Source of the DNA: an uncultured Ruminococcus sp. | GTDB taxonomy: Bacteria > Bacillota_A > Clostridia > Oscillospirales > Acutalibacteraceae | NCBI GenBank assembly: GCA_902798605.1 | Contig: CADBXH010000034.1 | Location: 1 to 15,449, forward strand | Length of the DNA stretch: 15,449 nucleotides | Direction of reading: 5' to 3' | Part shown: piece by piece, positions 15,171 to 15,449 of the stretch | How the letters are laid out: the number at the start of each line of letters is the position of its first letter | Position numbering within the stretch: the first letter of the stretch is position 1 | Notes under the pieces: generated by a model | The model's input: the letters and a program-made list of their open reading frames with translations, nothing else | Told to the model about the DNA's origin: nothing | Databases searched by the model: none | Position numbers and translations under genes: made by a program

Positions 15171-15449
15171 TTATTTTATCGCCTTAGAATCTATTTCTTC
15201 CTCAGCCATAGCGATGAACTCGTCGAGCTTCATAGCGCCGAGATCGCCCTCCTTGCGGTGACGGACAGAGACGGTTCCCGCCTCGATATCCTTGTCGCCG
15301 ATGATGAACATATAGGGAACCTTTTCAAGCTGAGCCTCGCGGATCTTGTAGCCGATCTTCTCGCTTCTGCCGTCTACCTCTACGCGCATACCCTTGGCTT
15401 CGAGAGCCTTTTTGATCTCATATACATAGTCGAGGTGTCTGTCGGCGAC
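15171..15449 (-). CDS. thrS: Threonyl-tRNA synthetase, C-terminal fragment
   Basis: The last 92 residues of ThrRS are present; the 5' part lies beyond the window edge, and the frame is open to base 15449. This is the anticodon-binding domain: ADRHLDYVYEIKKALEAKG, then VEVDGRSEKIGYKIREAQ, VPYMFIIGDKDIEAGTVSVR and GDLGAMKLDEFI, all typical of the end of ThrRS. The enzyme charges tRNA-Thr in the cytoplasm. Because it continues off the edge, the internal ATG at 15389 is not a start. I see no hairpin terminator in the AT-rich 90 bp before rpmE, so some read-through into rpmE is possible. Confidence 0.96.
   Translation of the reverse strand, partial: VADRHLDYVYEIKKALEAKGMRVEVDGRSEKIGYKIREAQLEKVPYMFIIGDKDIEAGTVSVRHRKEGDLGAMKLDEFIAMAEEEIDSKAIK

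Overview
The window looks like chromosomal DNA of a Gram-positive gut clostridium of the Ruminococcaceae type, and a starch-degrading Ruminococcus relative is the best guess. The reasons are the dnaG-rpoD pair with AGGAGG-type ribosome binding sites, a four-cysteine L31, and a secreted pullulanase that carries a type I dockerin together with a starch-binding-like module. The genus is inferred; no 16S or other marker is present.

Layout. 1-376 has no gene, only short GC-rich hairpin repeats. 377-1051 (minus) is a DUF4956 membrane protein. It is divergent from 1203-1852 (plus), where a two-component system has collapsed: the front of an OmpR-type response regulator runs straight into the last 34 codons of a histidine kinase. 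1853-2209 is non-coding and holds two 52-bp inverted-repeat elements. 2210-4126 (minus) is a stranded primase-helicase of the kind found on mobile elements. It carries an in-frame palindromic insertion of the TGTAGGGG repeat family, which recurs elsewhere in the window.

4373-10541 (minus) is a probable two-gene operon of paralogous type I pullulanases. The promoter-proximal enzyme is tied to the membrane by a C-terminal helix. The distal one is secreted and carries an internal dockerin plus a C-terminal starch-binding-like domain. Together they would put debranching activity both on the cell membrane and in a cohesin-dockerin (amylosome-like) complex.

10804-15449 (minus) is conserved core: the end of thrS, rpmE with a clear sigma-A promoter and a terminator, a YigZ/IMPACT-family gene, dnaG, rpoD, and a small HExxH zincin that ends at a strong terminator. 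dnaG, rpoD and the zincin are spaced 4 and 17 nt apart and should be one transcript; rpsU, often the first gene of this operon, is absent.

The points most worth checking are the response regulator/kinase deletion fusion, the in-frame palindromic insertion, the split anchoring of the twin pullulanases with an internally placed dockerin, and the unusual dnaG start, where ACG sits in the place expected for ATG. I see no CRISPR array, tRNA, rRNA or complete insertion sequence, and no complete undescribed system.
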